Positions 25,211 through 37,227 of a stretch of 64,000 bases of DNA are shown here, piece by piece (the stretch's first letter is position 1; each line of letters starts with the position of its first letter). The position numbers and the translations under genes were made by a program. The notes beneath the pieces are model-generated. The model was not told the origin of the DNA. It saw only the letters and a program-made list of their open reading frames with translations, and searched no databases. Source of the DNA: Poecilobothrus nobilitatus (Eukaryota; Arthropoda; Insecta; Diptera; Dolichopodidae); NCBI GenBank assembly GCA_947095535.1, contig OX352774.1:111789996-111853995 (forward strand), written 5' to 3'.

Positions 25211-26838
25211 AAAAAGGTATTTTTTTTACTATTCGATATTTAAATTTACCATTATGGGAAACTCTACAAAATTTTAGAACTTCTCCATCTCTTATAGAGA
25301 GGACTATAATATCTTTAAGAATAAATAAAGTTATGTAAGGCCAAATCTAAAATTATAATAATATTAAAAATTTAAATTTGTGTTTGGTTCTTTTTTTTTT
25401 TTTTTAATAATATTTCAAATAACAAACAATACTTTTCCAGTTGTTATTATAAAATTTCATTTTACTGGTAAAAATAAGGAGGTAAAAATAAGGAAGGTAA
25501 AAATAATAATTTTAAGGATACTCATATTTTTCAAAAGAAATAAAAACAAAACTGAATAGTTTATTTTCACCATAAATTCCGGATTTAAATCAAAAGAATA
25601 TCATACAGGCATACAGTATGATAATGTTTTTGTTGGTGACAGGATATAAGGCGACAGTCGACAGGGTACGATTTGAACGAGAATTAAATTTAATAATCTT
25701 TAAGTTCAAATATTAAGCATTTAGCAATCAATGTATTTATTATACACCCTTTAAATAATAAAAAAATGTTTTATATTAAAATCCCATATGTAAACAAAAT
25801 ATTGAAACCCTGATTTCGTAGCTGCAATTTCTTTTCGTGATTTTAAAACTACTACTATATTAAGAATTTAAACTTAACACAATTGCAAAAGATTTTTTTA
25901 AAATATTCGCTTTCTTTAAAAAGTTTCATCAAAAATAGAATAGTAAAATTTCTTTTATCGCCATTGTTTTTTTTATGGCATAGCAAAATTCCTTTTTTCT
26001 TTTATTCCCTTGTTTTTAGCAGAAGCCTATATATTGTCAAATCTTGCAAGAAAAAATATGGCGCACTGTCCCATGAAATTTATGGTCTTATTACCTGTGA
26101 CCATATATCCTGATTACATTTTGTTTAAAAATAACGTTTTTATTTACATTAAATACCCTAGTAAAAGTTAAGTATAGAAAAAAAAAATAGTTGCAGATTA
26201 AAATATTCGCCAGTTTCTTAACTCAGATACTACAGGTAGTAAAAAATAAAAGTTTTTCTTTTGTTTTTCTATTTCTGAATCTTTGTTATATATTGGTTCT
26301 TAAAGTTCTACAGTTTCAAATATCTGATAAAAGAAATTCAAAAATGTTTATATCTCTCTACTTTTTCATATCCCTACATTAATAAAAGTAAGTTTTAAAT
26401 ATAGTGGGTTAAAAATCACAAACAAGAATCGGTTTAAAATGCTACTATAAAATAGTTTCGTAAACTTTGCACAAGAAGTTGATAGGTTCTTATATGAAAA
26501 ACAGTTTCGATATAACTCTCTCGATAGTAATAATTAAGGATATAATGAAATGAACCATAAATCATCTACTTATAATATTTTTTATTTGTAAATTGGAATT
26601 GTATATAATCCTTATACATAATATAAAAGTATATATGATTTTCTTTTTCATGAAATTTTCGTTTTTGTTCTACAAATTGATTTTATTTTAATATGTAATG
26701 TCTAATCTACAGCTCAAATAACTTTAAGAAATTTCACTAGTCATAGAATGCAGATATCATTTTTAAAACTTCTGCACCACTGTGCGCTGTCCCTTTGGTG
26801 GTAGAATTTACTTAAGATACTTAATCTCAAAATTCTTG
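25211..26838. other. gene-free AT-rich stretch
   Basis: No gene. The plus-strand frames at 25883-26113 and 26191-26382 are hydrophobic low-complexity frames without recognisable domains. Confidence 0.45.
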
Positions 26839-27068
26839 TTTTTTTTTTTTTTTTATGCATTTCTCATAAAAAAATGTGGACAGGAAATTACACATTACAC
26901 TGTCACATAAATGTGGACAGGAAATTACAGAGCCTTTCCTGTTCAGGCGTGGTTGTAAATGTCGTAAGAGGGAATAACTCTTACGACGTTTGTGGGATTC
27001 GAACCCACACTTCCTCGGTGTTTGCAGCGTATTTTATACGCTCTTACCCACTTGGCCACCGAGGCCCC
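26839..27068 (-). mobile_element. SINE-1 copy c, inverted, with target-site duplication
   Basis: Complete on the minus strand: head GGGGCCTCGGTGGCCAAGTG, A-box region GTGGGTAAGAGCG, B box GGTTCGAATCC, then a perfect GTCGTAAGAG / CTCTTACGAC hairpin, TGAACAGGAAAGG and a poly(A) tail (T run from 26839). AATTCTT flanks both sides (ending at about 26837 and starting at 27070), a 7-8 bp target-site duplication. The 3' end has a short internal duplication of 'cacataaatgtggacaggaa'. The plus-strand frame at 26874-27071 is an artefact of this SINE. Confidence 0.85.
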
Positions 27069-27384
27069 TAATTCTTATGTATTTCGAACAAATTAAAAAA
27101 AATGAAATAAGACAATATACAAACAATCGAAAATCAGAGCAATTCAAATGAATTTAGAAATTTTTATGTTTAAGCAACATATATATTTTTCTTCCTTTCC
27201 CACTCCTATTTGGATGCTCTTCCAATAAGACATCTATTACATATTACTATTTTCACCAAGCCGTTGATTAGATACTGAAATTATTATTGTATGAGATTAT
27301 GAAATCTATCCATGAATAGCTGGGCATCTATTATTTTATAAAAGAATTATTTATTTTTATTTATCTATTTTGATTTTGCGATTT
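27069..27384. other. gene-free stretch
   Basis: Nothing supported. Confidence 0.5.
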
Positions 27385-27725
27385 AGTATTTACATTTACC
27401 GTTATATAAAGGAGAAATTTAGTAAAATTTTGAGTCCTCCATAACTTCAGCTCTCTTTCATTTAATATTTTTGAAATTTTCATATGTGATTGTTCAGAAT
27501 TAGCATAAGTTACTTCGAAAAATGTTTTTGTACCTCCCTCTGATTAATTGAAATTTAGACATCTGTACAATATTTTTCAAAATAAAACGTAAAAAATAAA
27601 GTTTCAACATTACAATTTTATATATGTTAATGGCTTTTCTTAATTACATAGCGTTTCCTTAATATTTCAGGTGTTTCTTAATTTTTCACAATTTTTTCTT
27701 ACATAATATGTCAAGAAAAATTACA
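27385..27725 (-). mobile_element. HINE-B copy 3 fragment, inverted
   Basis: Read on minus it carries the central B block: the 'ataacggtaaatgtaaatac' equivalent, 'cataacttcagctctctttc', 'cagaattagcataagttact', 'tgtacctccctctgattaat', and the 'ggcttttcttaattacatag' segment. Both ends are missing. Confidence 0.6.
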
Positions 27726-28820
27726 AATTTTCAGGATTTCAACTTAACTCATTGTTCAATTTAAAATTTAAGATAGGTCAACCTGTAAGCTTATGTGTAT
27801 AGTTCAAACTATGACCTAGCTCATCATTTGAGAAAAGTTTTAAGTTGAGCTTTGCATTTGAGTTCGCTCTTTTACAATCCTTCAAATTTTTTGGTACAAG
27901 TCATAATGCTCTAAACTGTATTATTTATTATCTTTTAGAAAATTTCCTTTTTTGAAAATCTTTAGGTTTAATACCTTATAATACCTCTCGAATAACATTC
28001 ATAGAACATTCATATATGATGATTCATTAACATTCATATTCATAGAACATTCATATGTTAAAATAATATTGTATGTTAGGGTCACCGGAACTAGTATTTA
28101 TTTTTCTTTTCTTGAATCTTTCATAAACTGGGTAAATATAGATATTATTACTCTTGTTCAGTTTATAAATTAAACAATAAAATATTTATTAAATAAAAAC
28201 AAGAACAAACTTCAATTATATCGTGTTCTAACTAATGGTATGTAGTGTACTTACATAATATATTGTTTCGGAAAATTGTATGTATGTATATGAAAAAATT
28301 GCATTTAAAGAAAAACGAGTTTAAAATTTCATGTAAAATGTTGAATAAATTAACAAATAGGACCTTTTAATTTTTTCACACTTGAGTTGTACCTATTTAT
28401 ACGGAATAGTTCATATATCAGACAGATGGAGCAAAGGACGCATTTCTTATATCTGAAATTGAAATAAATGCAGAATATCCCTTAATTCATAATTAAATTA
28501 GATTACAAATTTATAAAATTTGTTAGAAATATATACTGCAAAGTGTTATTAGCATATAGATAAATGCATTATATAAAAATACCGAAAGTTGAAGAAGTCG
28601 GTGGTATTCATAATCATTGAAAGTTGGACAACATAACATAATACAATTCATCAAGTATGAATAAATAGTAAATTTTATCAAGTCACACTTTAAATTTTTA
28701 AATATTTTAATATGACTCTAATTGGATGGAAAACCGTAAAATTAATGTAAAATTAATGTATAATTAATGTAAAATTAATGAATAGAAGAAAAGTTTTTTG
28801 GATGAATTAAGAGTTTAGTA
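27726..28820. other. gene-free stretch with short tandem repeats
   Basis: Holds a degenerate repeat of ACATTCATA-type units at about 27990-28060 and four tandem copies of an AATTAATGTAA unit at about 28740-28780. No gene is supported. Confidence 0.5.
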
Positions 28821-29009
28821 GGGGCCTCGCTGGCCTAGTGGGTAAGAGCGTATAAAATACGCTGTAAAGACCGAGGGAGTGTGGGTTCGAATCCCACACA
28901 AGTCGTAAGAGTTATCCCCCATTATGATATATACAGCCAAGCCTGAACAGGAAAGGGTGTGCAATTTCCAGTCCACATTTATGTGACAGAGAAATACATT
29001 AAAAAAAAA
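28821..29009 (+). mobile_element. SINE-1 copy d, complete
   Basis: The best-preserved copy. The head is GGGGCCTCGCTGGCC, the A-box region TGGCCTAGTGGGTAAGAG, the B box GGTTCGAATCC, then AAGTCGTAAGAGTTATCCCC, GCCTGAACAGGAAAGG, the near-palindrome CCACATTTATGTG, CAGAGAAATACATT and an A9 tail. The head folds as a tRNA-like sequence only in part, since no normal anticodon arm is evident, so it is a SINE promoter and not a functional tRNA gene. Confidence 0.88.
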
Positions 29010-30560
29010 GTAAAAGCTTAGTGTGACAGCAAATTTTTAACTTTAGCTCCTTTTTTAATTCGATTTTTTACAATTTTCTAACCGATTCAATTTATAAATA
29101 AGAGTACATTTTTTTTTACGTCGAAAAAAAAATATTACTTTTCGTCTATGGTTCATTAGTTAATCAAATAGATGCATATTTGTACATTTTAAATGGATAC
29201 ATTTTATTAACAAATAACATTCAAGGAGTAATAAAATATATTTTTTAATTTATAATTTTAGAAAACAGCAATTACCAATATTTTAAAGATATTTATCTTT
29301 AAAAAAAGACACAAAAGATTCTGTACTATACGAGCACTTAACTATTCGACAAATACAATATTGTATCATTTTAAGCAACACCCGATTTGAGCACCTTTAA
29401 TTTTATATTCTAACAATGGCAATAAAATTATTTACATATGCATTATATATACTACATAGAAACACTTTATATATATAGTATGTATGTATATAATAATATG
29501 CATATATATTTATTATATTATTTGATAACATTAAATTGGTTTTCTAACATGATAAATAAAGTTAAATAAATGCATTATTTATATCCTTTTTTGCATTTAA
29601 TATATAATACATATATGTAGGTATATAATATAGCTTTTCTGGTTTTCACAAATCAACATACAATATAATATTATATGAATGAATATACGTACGAGTATAA
29701 TTTAATATAGGTACTGAATAAAATTCAAAGATATTATCCTTTTTGAACTAAGTGCATATTTTTTTCGAATAACTAAAATGCAATTCGTTTTTAAGATCCT
29801 TTTTTACAAGCACCATGATTAACTTTTATGTTTATATTAAACTTAAAGAATGAACATAGGTTTTGTTGATTATATACATAAGTAAGTCACTTTTTAAAAT
29901 GCAAATACTGGACAATATTTTAAAGGAATATTAAAGTTTGTTAGAATATAGTGGTATATTCAGAATTGTTTATATCATACCTGAAAACAAAAGAAATGTG
30001 GGGTTCTGTTTTTTTTTTTCTAAAATCTGATTTTAAATTAAAATTCAATTTTAATCTTTTATGTTTTATCTGTATAGCTGTATAGTTTCTCTTTGGCTAT
30101 ATTCAAAGTGCTTAAATGTAATAAAATGGGTTGTAATATTTAACTAAAAATTTTTATTTATGAAAATTGTGGTTTTGTTGAGACAAAAAATCTTGGATTC
30201 ATTCAATTTTTATATTTTTTCATTTTCTTTTTAATTTTAATAATATAATTGTATATATATTTGATAAAATTGTAAAGGCTGACAAAATAAAATAAAAAAT
30301 CTATAAAATCATATATTATAATACAAATATTTTACTAAGGCCATTAAATGAATATTATTATTATTAATTTATATAGTAATAAATTATATTACATACATAC
30401 AGCAGACTAGGCAAATTAAATGGAATAATTCAAATAGCTTCTTAAAAACGTACAGGTTCACATTATTTACCAAATTGGAAAGGAATATTAAGGTAAAAGT
30501 ATGCTGTTTTAGTTGTGTTCCACGACAGTGAAAAAAAAAACTCCTTTTTTTGAAAACAGA
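29010..30560. other. gene-free AT-rich stretch
   Basis: Nothing supported. TA-rich runs with ATATGTATGT-type sequence occur at about 29450-29520 and 29595-29640. Confidence 0.5.
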
Positions 30561-30562
30561 CT

Positions 30563-30700
30563 CTCCCACATGTGACACATACGGAAATACTGTCATTATA
30601 AGCACATTTTCATTAAGTGAAATAGTGAACCCTCCCACATGTGTCACATACGGAAATACTGTCATTATAAGCACACTTTCATTAAGTGATATAGTTATAG
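30563..30700. repeat. 69-bp tandem repeat, two copies
   Basis: The unit starting CTCCCACATGTG at 30563 repeats at 30632 with few differences; both copies contain ACATACGGAAATACTGTCAT and end 'cattaagtga'. The palindrome CACATGTG occurs in the first copy. It accounts for the overlapping frames on both strands at 30384-30750, which are not genes. The source is unknown. Confidence 0.85.
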
Positions 30701-30714
30701 TCTGTAAAAATACC

Positions 30715-30728
30715 ATTCCTAAATGTTT
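30715..30728. repeat. target-site duplication, left, SINE-2a
   Basis: TTCCTAAATGTTTT here is repeated exactly at 31009-31022 on the other side of SINE-2 copy a, a 14-bp duplication typical of LINE-driven insertion. Confidence 0.85.
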
Positions 30729-31008
30729 TATTTATTTATTTATATTATAATGTTATTTATTTATTTATAAATGTAATGCAATATTATTGAACCATCGGCT
30801 ACCAAGGCCATTATAGGTTTTTATACTATTATTAAATTATATACTAATATTATTTATTTTGTTTATATTATATACTATATAATTACATTATATTTGGTCG
30901 TACATACCCCCCGTAAAGAAAAACACTTACGACCTGTGCAGGGATCGAACCTACACTCCTTCGGTTAATACGCCACGCGCCTACCCACTAGGCTACCGAA
31001 GCCCCCCT
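30729..31008 (-). mobile_element. SINE-2 copy a, complete, inverted
   Basis: On minus it reads GGGGCTTCGGTAGCCTAGTG (head and A-box region), then AGGTTCGATCCC (B box), GTCGTAAGTG with a decayed partner TACGACC, a variable AT-rich body, CCTATAATGGCCTTGGTAGC, and a tail of AAATA/TAAA repeats. The 14-bp duplication of TTCCTAAATGTTTT defines its limits. The 3' block GGCCTTGGTAGCCGATGG resembles the head GGGGCTTCGGTAGCC, so part of the head may be repeated at the 3' end. Confidence 0.85.
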
Positions 31009-31039
31009 TCCTAAATGTTTTTTATTTCATTTTATATTA

Positions 31040-31195
31040 ATGTTACCAATCGCATAGGATAATGCAATATTACTAAATCATCGACTATTATTTATTTTGT
31101 TTGTATTTAAATATTATATAATTATGTACACTATATTTGGAAGAAAGGGAGGTATGTTTAACCACTAGTACTTAATCACTAGGCTACAGAGGCCC
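31040..31195 (-). mobile_element. SINE-2 copy b, degraded, inverted
   Basis: It keeps 'ataatgcaatattactaaat', 'catcgactattatttatttt', 'acactatatttgg' and the head remnant CACTAGGCTACAGAGGCCC in the same order as copy a, with the B box lost. It lies directly beside copy a. Confidence 0.65.
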
Positions 31196-31752
31196 TACAT
31201 TCTCAAATTTTAAGAATACAATAATTATTATTATATGTAAAATAATTGCATATTTGAAGGCGACGATTAATATTAAAATCATTTTTTTTAAAGATTACTT
31301 TATAAGAGACGTCCATACCCGAAAAGTGAAAATATAAATATAATCTAAATTTTGCTTAATCTCTTGAATTATTTTTGGTTTGCTGTTGTATATGGCTTAA
31401 TGCATGCATAACGTGTACGATCCTGTACAACGTCCCAGTAATGGTTTCAAAGTACACCTCGTCGCAATCATAATTCACCACAAATCAATGCACGTTCACA
31501 TATAAATATTTTAGTTAATTTTTTTAAATATTATTTTATTAATTTCAGAATTTTATTACTAAACAAAAACAAAAACAAAAAAACAATAAAATTTAAAAAG
31601 GACAAACTCAAAAAATAAAATTTAATATGTGACAAATACAAACAAACTTTTGAAAAATAAAATTATTACAACGCATAATTTCAATATAATCTAATCCAGT
31701 CTAATACAAGAAAAACAAAAAACAAGGTTCTATTTCCATTTAAAATTTTAAT
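31196..31752. other. gene-free AT-rich stretch
   Basis: Nothing supported. Confidence 0.5.
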
Positions 31753-32567
31753 AAAAACGAGGAAGAGTGCAGTAGAGTAGACTGTGTCAACTCTGGGATA
31801 CCCGTATGAACGTAATATACCCTTTTGCCATAAAAATTGACCTATAAAACTTTCAGATGTTTTAGTGCCGATGTTAACTACAGAGATATATTTATGTAAA
31901 TTGTAGAGTTGTATGACAGCTACCCGAATCTATTGCACAAGCACAACCACATTTTACAGAAGTTGTTGCCATAAAAATCATCATTTGTAAGATTTCAGAC
32001 GCCTAGCTTCATTAAGTTCAAAGAAGTGCAAAAAGCCTGAACCGCGCTGCTCTACACCAACCAAATTTTACAAAAGTTGTTAGCATGTAATTCGACACCT
32101 CTTCACAAAATTTCAGATACCTAGCTTCAGTAGGCACTGAGTTATTATCATTAAAAAAGAGAAGTTGTATGGCACCTACCCGAACCTGTCGTACTATCAC
32201 AACCAAATTTTACAGAAGTTGTTGCATTAAACTTGATCATCATTTGCAAAATTGCAGATACCTAGCTTGAATAGATACTGATTTATTTCCATATAAAGAG
32301 AGAGCAGCTGCGAATCCGGCTTCTGAAAATGCTGGATTTAAATAGCAATACTCACAATTTTGCAAAAGGGACGTAAAAAAATTTGAGCCTCCTAGCTCCT
32401 TTATTTTTTGAGTTATCGTGCGGACGGACGGACGGACGTACATGGCTTAATCTACTCAGAATTCTATTCCTTCGAAACTATATCTAGCTCGACTCCTTTA
32501 AAGTGTAGCAAACGTAATGGCAAATTTATTATACCCTTGAACATAGTTCATACGGGTATAATAATAA
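31753..32567 (+). mobile_element. HINE-A copy 3, complete
   Basis: The reference copy for family A. The 5' end AAAACGAGGAAGAGTGCAG is followed by a weak hairpin and the subterminal motif ATACCCGTATGAAC (31798-31811). Its exact reverse complement GTTCATACGGGTAT lies at the 3' end (32546-32559). The body has about four degenerate units of roughly 115-140 bp, each with 'ttttacagaagttgttg', 'atttcagatacctagcttca' and 'tggcagctacccgaacctg'. Then come 'gagttatcgtgcggac', a short GGAC array (about 32418-32437), 'atggcttaatctactcagaa' and the terminal hairpin from about 32526. Frames read on minus (32018-32443) are artefacts of the tandem units. Confidence 0.82.
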
Positions 32568-35124
32568 TTTTTGATTAGCATTATTCCTATAATAATGATC
32601 TTGATAAGATTGTTATTTTTGAATAACTTTAGCCAAAATAGGTCAGATTTTGGGTTTTCAAAATTGTAATGTGGTTTACCAAAATTATTTTTATTAATAT
32701 TGTAATTTTACTGGACAAGTTCGATGGTATTCCGGTAAATATTGTACCCATTAACATTTACTTCTGTAATAATTTATTCTAAAAATATTTAACATTGATA
32801 AGTGGTAATTCGTGTTATAATATAGGTGTCGTTAGAATTTAATCATTTCCATTTATCATTCATAATTCGTCAAATAAAACCAAAATTTAAATTTATTAAA
32901 TTATAAAAATTAATATTTTATTTATAAAATACTTATTAATGTCATTTAATTTATTTATTATAACTATTAATCTTATTTAACTATAGTAGAGAGAGAAGTA
33001 TAGTTTATCTCAGGAAACTATGATGGAAAATCAGACCCAGTTCGATTATTTCTTCAGTTTTGAAGAAATCGAAACTCTAGTCCCATAAATTTGTAACGTA
33101 TTAATCTGCAAAGACGTGGTCCAACTGAAATTAATACGGAACCTATAAGTTGTTTTATAATTAATATTCTGGGTAAATATCTTAAATCAATCATTTTGAG
33201 TTTTTTGAATTTTCGTCGTGACACATTAATAGTCGATTGGACAGATAGACAATTAATAGAATAATCGATTTAAATTTAACACAATGTTTTAAAAATTGTT
33301 GAGCATTTTTGTTTCTAATCCAATAATATATTCAACATCTAATTGTCAATGTAGATATTTGAACTTGACAAAATGATCCTGATTCCTGAACCTAAATCAC
33401 ATATTTAAATACCTTTTTTAAAAACGGGTCAATGTTTTACATTGGAATTTTGGCTATCTAAGTAAATTATTTTTATTAACTTAACTCTAAGTAAATTATT
33501 AATTTTTTTAATAAAGCTTATAATTAATCACTCAAATTCGTTAAATTGTTATTAAAAACTCATAATTCGTTTTGAAATATTTTTTCGTTAACTTTATAAA
33601 AGTTAAACTTTACAAAAAACCATAACAAAAAGATTAAATACCTTTAGTAATTATTATATAAACGAGACTCTAAAGGGAATCTTTGAAATACTTACAGTGA
33701 ATAACAAAAAAGTTTGAAAATAAAATGTAATTTTCGATGCCTCCAGTTGATAACGTTCGAAATTCTAGTTAACATGTTTAGCTAATTACAAGTATACCTC
33801 ATTAAATCTTTTCCTCTTATTTTTTAGCATAGTATTTGCTAATTTCCCTGACTCGTAAAAGCTGTAAACATTTCATATTTCGATTTTGAGTTTTTGTTTA
33901 GTTTTACCTCTGGGGATTTTTAGCTGCGTCGATTTTCCGGAAACTGACATTTTCTTCTTGCATTTTCTTTATTTTCTGAGAATTATACTTTAGTAATTTC
34001 TCGTTGCCTTCTGAAGGGTTTTCGGTAGTTGCTCTTATTTGTCATGTAGTCGTTTTTTCTCGTTAATAACAGCTACCAATTATTGGAACAAACGCTGCGT
34101 TTTTTACTTTCGTAGTTTTCTGGTATTTGGTAAGGGAACCATTTTATTGATTAACCAATTTTATTGATCAAATATCTAGAAATAATGTTCTCCTAAACTT
34201 TTGTAGGTAACTGTTTTTTCCCTTAATTTTAAATTTTATTGTACAAAATTTCTTTTTTTTACTTTATAAAGGATAATCTACTCAAACACAATAATGAAAA
34301 ATTATTTGAAAAGTTTTTCTTAAAAAAAAAAAAAAGAACAAAACATCAAAAAAGAACAACACATCATTATTAGAAGAAAGGTAGGTACCTAATTGTCCGA
34401 TCTTTTAAGCAATTATAGCCAAAATTAAAAATTATTTCAGTTTAAACTTCAAAAACAAGAGAATTTAATAAGTTAAAATATAAAAAGAAATAAAAACAAA
34501 TATTTGAAAGACTTTAAAATTTTCTTAAAAATTAAGGAAGTATCTTTTTTTCCTTTATTTTTGAACGAAAATAAAATTTTTCTTTTTTTTATTCTTGTAG
34601 TGAAATGCAAACAATATTGTATAAAATTTTCGTCCTTTCATTGTAATTTCATTACATTCTTAAAGTTTTCTTAAACTTTAGAGTGTACATTTAAAGAAGA
34701 AAAAGGTAAATTTAATTTTGAAACTCCTTAAATTTTATTCGGATTTTTGTGAAAAAAGGAATTGTAGTATTTTGAAGGTATTATATCACAATACTGTAGG
34801 ATGTTATCATAATGTATTCAATTAATTTTTATTCTTTAATATTCAAAAGATATTGAATAAGTTATTTGAATCTTTATATAATTTTATATATAAGGTTTTA
34901 TACATATCTTAGATTGAATATATGTATATTATTGGGTGTATAATAATATTTTAGAGTGTAATATTTTAAGATAATCTGCTATGTTACTTTAATTTTCCAG
35001 TTATAAAATTTCTAAGAACAGCTATGTTTATACCCTATACGTATACCCTATTACTTATAGACAGCTGACCTCATACTCTTGTACTTATAGGCAGCTAGGG
35101 TATGAGCAGGACATCTAGACATCC
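32568..35124. other. long gene-free AT-rich stretch
   Basis: No supported gene. The segment about 33890-34140 is less AT-rich (TAGCTGCGTCGATTTTCCGG) but shows no recognisable reading frame. No family repeat was noticed. Confidence 0.45.
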
Positions 35125-35290
35125 GAAAACCTCAAACTAGAAATCTGAAATTTTCTTAAATTATATCAAGGTTTATAACAAAAATGTCTGTAAAATTTGG
35201 TTGATTTGGTGCAACTGGGACCAGTAGCTCTCATACAATTCCAAATTGTACATAAAATATATATATCTATACTGAAATAAGTCATCCTCT
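35125..35290 (-). mobile_element. HINE-A fragment, inverted
   Basis: 'aaaatttggttgatttggtg', 'agctctcatacaattcc' and 'aattgtacataaaatatata' match the 5' body units of HINE-A copy 1 (about 3995-4075). Neither end is present. Confidence 0.5.
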
Positions 35291-35559
35291 TTAAATTTTC
35301 TGAAAAAAAATTAAATTTGATGAAAAGAGCATATTATCCTATAGTTGACTGACATAGTCGTTCTATATTTTTCCTTCTTTTTCTATAAAAAAAAACAATA
35401 TGAACATTTATGCACATGCCTAAAATGTCTTAAGATGACTAAAGAAATATGCAAAGGAAACGGGTGTGCGAATAAATATCAGCAAATCGAAAATTATGAG
35501 ATGCAACACAAGAAACCGGACAAGTATAGAAATTTATAATACAAAAATTAAAAAAGTAG

Positions 35560-35850
35560 AAAATTTAGAGTAACTACGTAGCATAATAGGCACAAATGAA
35601 GGGCCCACTAATGACATGAATAACAAATTAAAAAATAGTATTCGATGGACTGAGAAATATTTGAAAATCCTTTTAGATTTCAAAAAAATACGAAGCTGAG
35701 GATTTTCAATACGTGCGTTAAAATCAGTTTTGCTATATGGGAGTAAAATCTGGGTAACTACTAAGAAATATATAAAGAAATTACAGGTATTTATAAACAA
35801 ATGGCTCCAAATAATCTTTTAGATGTTCTGGCCATACAGAATATATAATA
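35560..35850 (+). pseudogene. RTE-type LINE remnant, end of RT
   Basis: In one plus frame the segment reads LRSIIGTNEGPTNDMNNKL (equivalent of the Y-L-G-S-x-I plus D-M-x-x-R-L block of RTE elements), KKIRS, then LKSVLLYGSKIWVTTKK and LQVFINKWLQIIF followed by MFWPYRI. These correspond in order to the S-V-L-L-Y-G-S-E-T-W, L-Q-x-F-I-N-x-C-L-R-x-I and I-x-W-P blocks of that clade. At least three in-frame stops occur, so it is dead. The minus frame at 35534-35800 is a shadow. Clade assignment is from recalled motif patterns. Confidence 0.65.
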
Positions 35851-37227
35851 GCCAACTGTGGAGTATCATGTGTTGAGCAAATCCTATTGTAATTGTGATA
35901 AATTTGTTTTTCAGAATTAATTGCTAAAAAATCGATTATGGTCTGTCTTTATCTATATATAATATTCTTCCGAAAATTAGGAACGGATCAAGAGTCATCA
36001 AATTACAACTAAGGTATTCAGAACGAAAATTCAATTTTTAAATTACACAATGTTAAATTTCTATTTTTAGAAAATGAGAAAATCTTTCATCATTTTTAGA
36101 GTTTAATCCAACAGTCTTTTCTTTTGAATAAATAATTAAAGAACAAAGACAATGTACTAACCATAAGGAAACGAAAAGAATAACTAAATAAAAAATAAAA
36201 TAAGGTAGAAATGATGGTGTTGACCTTTACACTAGGAAAAAAAAAACAGATCGAAAGTAAACAAAGGTTTTTTTCTCAAAAGGATAAACTATAAAAAAAA
36301 AAGAAAACAATTTCTTATTATTACTTTATTGTGTTAAGGATCAACAGGCTTTAATTTAATCTGAGAGAGATTCAATGAATTTTGATGATTAGATGGTACA
36401 ACCTTTATGTCATATCACCTTTATTTTAGTCTCTTTTTTTTTTAAATTTTCTGTTATAGTTTTGATTTTTATGTTTTTTCTTTTAAGATAAAAAAAAAAG
36501 TCTTTTTGAAAATATAAAAATTTTTGAGCTATTTGTAAGGGGCTGATGAAATAAAATGAATCAGAGATCCTATTACTTTAATATTGTAAGATAATTTTCT
36601 TTCTCATGATAGAGAACAAACTTAAATAAATGAAAATTTTATAATTTCAGTTTGTATATCTTTCATACTTTCTGCCTTTCTATTCTAATTTTAATGTGTG
36701 GTGCTCTTAAATTGACCCTTTTCTCAATCAAAAGCTACCTTGTTAAAATAAAATTGACAATGAATAAAAAACTTAAATATTGAAAAAGGTTGAAAAAGTT
36801 CTAGATATTTTTTATATTTTATATTGTCTACTAAAATACTATTGATTTTGTGATACAGGCTAAAAAAATCTGTTAAGGATTCGCCGTGTTTAGTGTGAAA
36901 TACAAGATAAAAGTATACTAGTATATAATTTGGTCATAATTTTGTTTTTTTACGCAATCGTTCATTTAAAAAATCATTGAATTAAAAAAAAAGGACACGT
37001 TCGAAAACAAATTTTTATTTTTTGACATTTTTCAAATAAATGTCTGAGGTTGATTTTGATGTTTCGGTTGTATTTCGTGTCCGGAATTTTTCTCAAAAAA
37101 GAAAAATAAAATAAAAGATAGAAAAAGGTCATTAATAATTTTAAAATGTATTAATTTGAAAATTTTGTATTATTTTTATAAATTGTTTTAATTTTTTTAT
37201 AAATTTTATGAAAATTATGATGAAAAT
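35851..37227. other. gene-free AT-rich stretch
   Basis: Nothing supported. Confidence 0.5.

Noticed and set aside
28821..28897. tRNA gene candidates at the SINE heads (also at 1284, 9847, 26998, 30938, 51209, 60542)
   Set aside because: A and B boxes are present, but a normal anticodon arm and acceptor pairing are not evident, the same head recurs with a SINE body and poly(A) or AT-repeat tail, and target-site duplications are visible at some copies.
30384..30750. Overlapping 110- and 66-codon frames on opposite strands
   Set aside because: Both come from the 69-bp tandem repeat; no recognisable protein.
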